A stretch of 6,001 nt of DNA from GCA-020344715 sp050115935 (lineage in GTDB: Archaea; Thermoproteota; Bathyarchaeia; Bathyarchaeales; Bathyarchaeaceae), in contig JASFPO010000122.1 of NCBI GenBank assembly GCA_050115935.1, positions 1 to 6,001 of the forward strand, written 5' to 3'. The notes below the pieces were generated by a model. That model was not told the DNA's origin and made no database searches. It saw only the letters and a list, made by a program, of their open reading frames with translations. Shown piece after piece: positions 5,999-6,001 of the stretch; within the stretch, counting starts at the first letter, position 1; every line of letters begins with the position of its first letter. The translations under genes and the position numbers were made by a program.

Positions 5999-6001
5999 CA
6001 A

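Overview
The window looks like an ordinary stretch of chromosome from an uncultured archaeon of the TACK side of the tree, with Bathyarchaeia-like lineages the best guess. The strongest pointer is a full-length family B DNA polymerase that resembles Sulfolobus PolB1 (Dpo1) along its whole length. Supporting signs are TATA-like boxes at leaderless-type spacing, TTG start codons, a T-rich tract rather than a hairpin at a gene end, and an archaeal-type ureohydrolase. The exact lineage is inference. No mobile element, CRISPR array, rRNA or tRNA gene is visible.

Layout: five protein genes strictly alternate in strand (+ - + - +), so none of the complete genes shares an operon with another inside the window. 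At 1-389 (+) is the 3' part of a QueT-like membrane protein, the S component of an ECF transporter for queuosine/archaeosine precursors. A 67-bp gap without a clear signal (390-456) separates it from the convergent polB1 gene at 457-3144 (-). A 137-bp divergent promoter region (3145-3281) contains two near-identical 14-bp elements and separates polB1 from an RsmB/NOP2/Sun-type RNA m5C methyltransferase at 3282-4619 (+). That gene converges on an agmatinase-family ureohydrolase at 4627-5517 (-), with only 7 bp between the stop codons. The region 5518-5614 carries divergent promoter elements. The last gene, 5615-5998 (+), encodes an unrecognised four-helix membrane protein.

The genes do not form a visible pathway. 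They cover replication (PolB1), RNA modification (the methyltransferase, and indirectly QueT through 7-deazaguanine nucleosides), polyamine synthesis (ureohydrolase) and an unknown membrane function. I found no evidence of a new multi-gene system. The points most worth checking are the twin 14-bp elements between polB1 and the methyltransferase gene, a PIP-box-like N-terminus and a Cys/His cluster in PolB1, and the start and promoter choice of the ureohydrolase.
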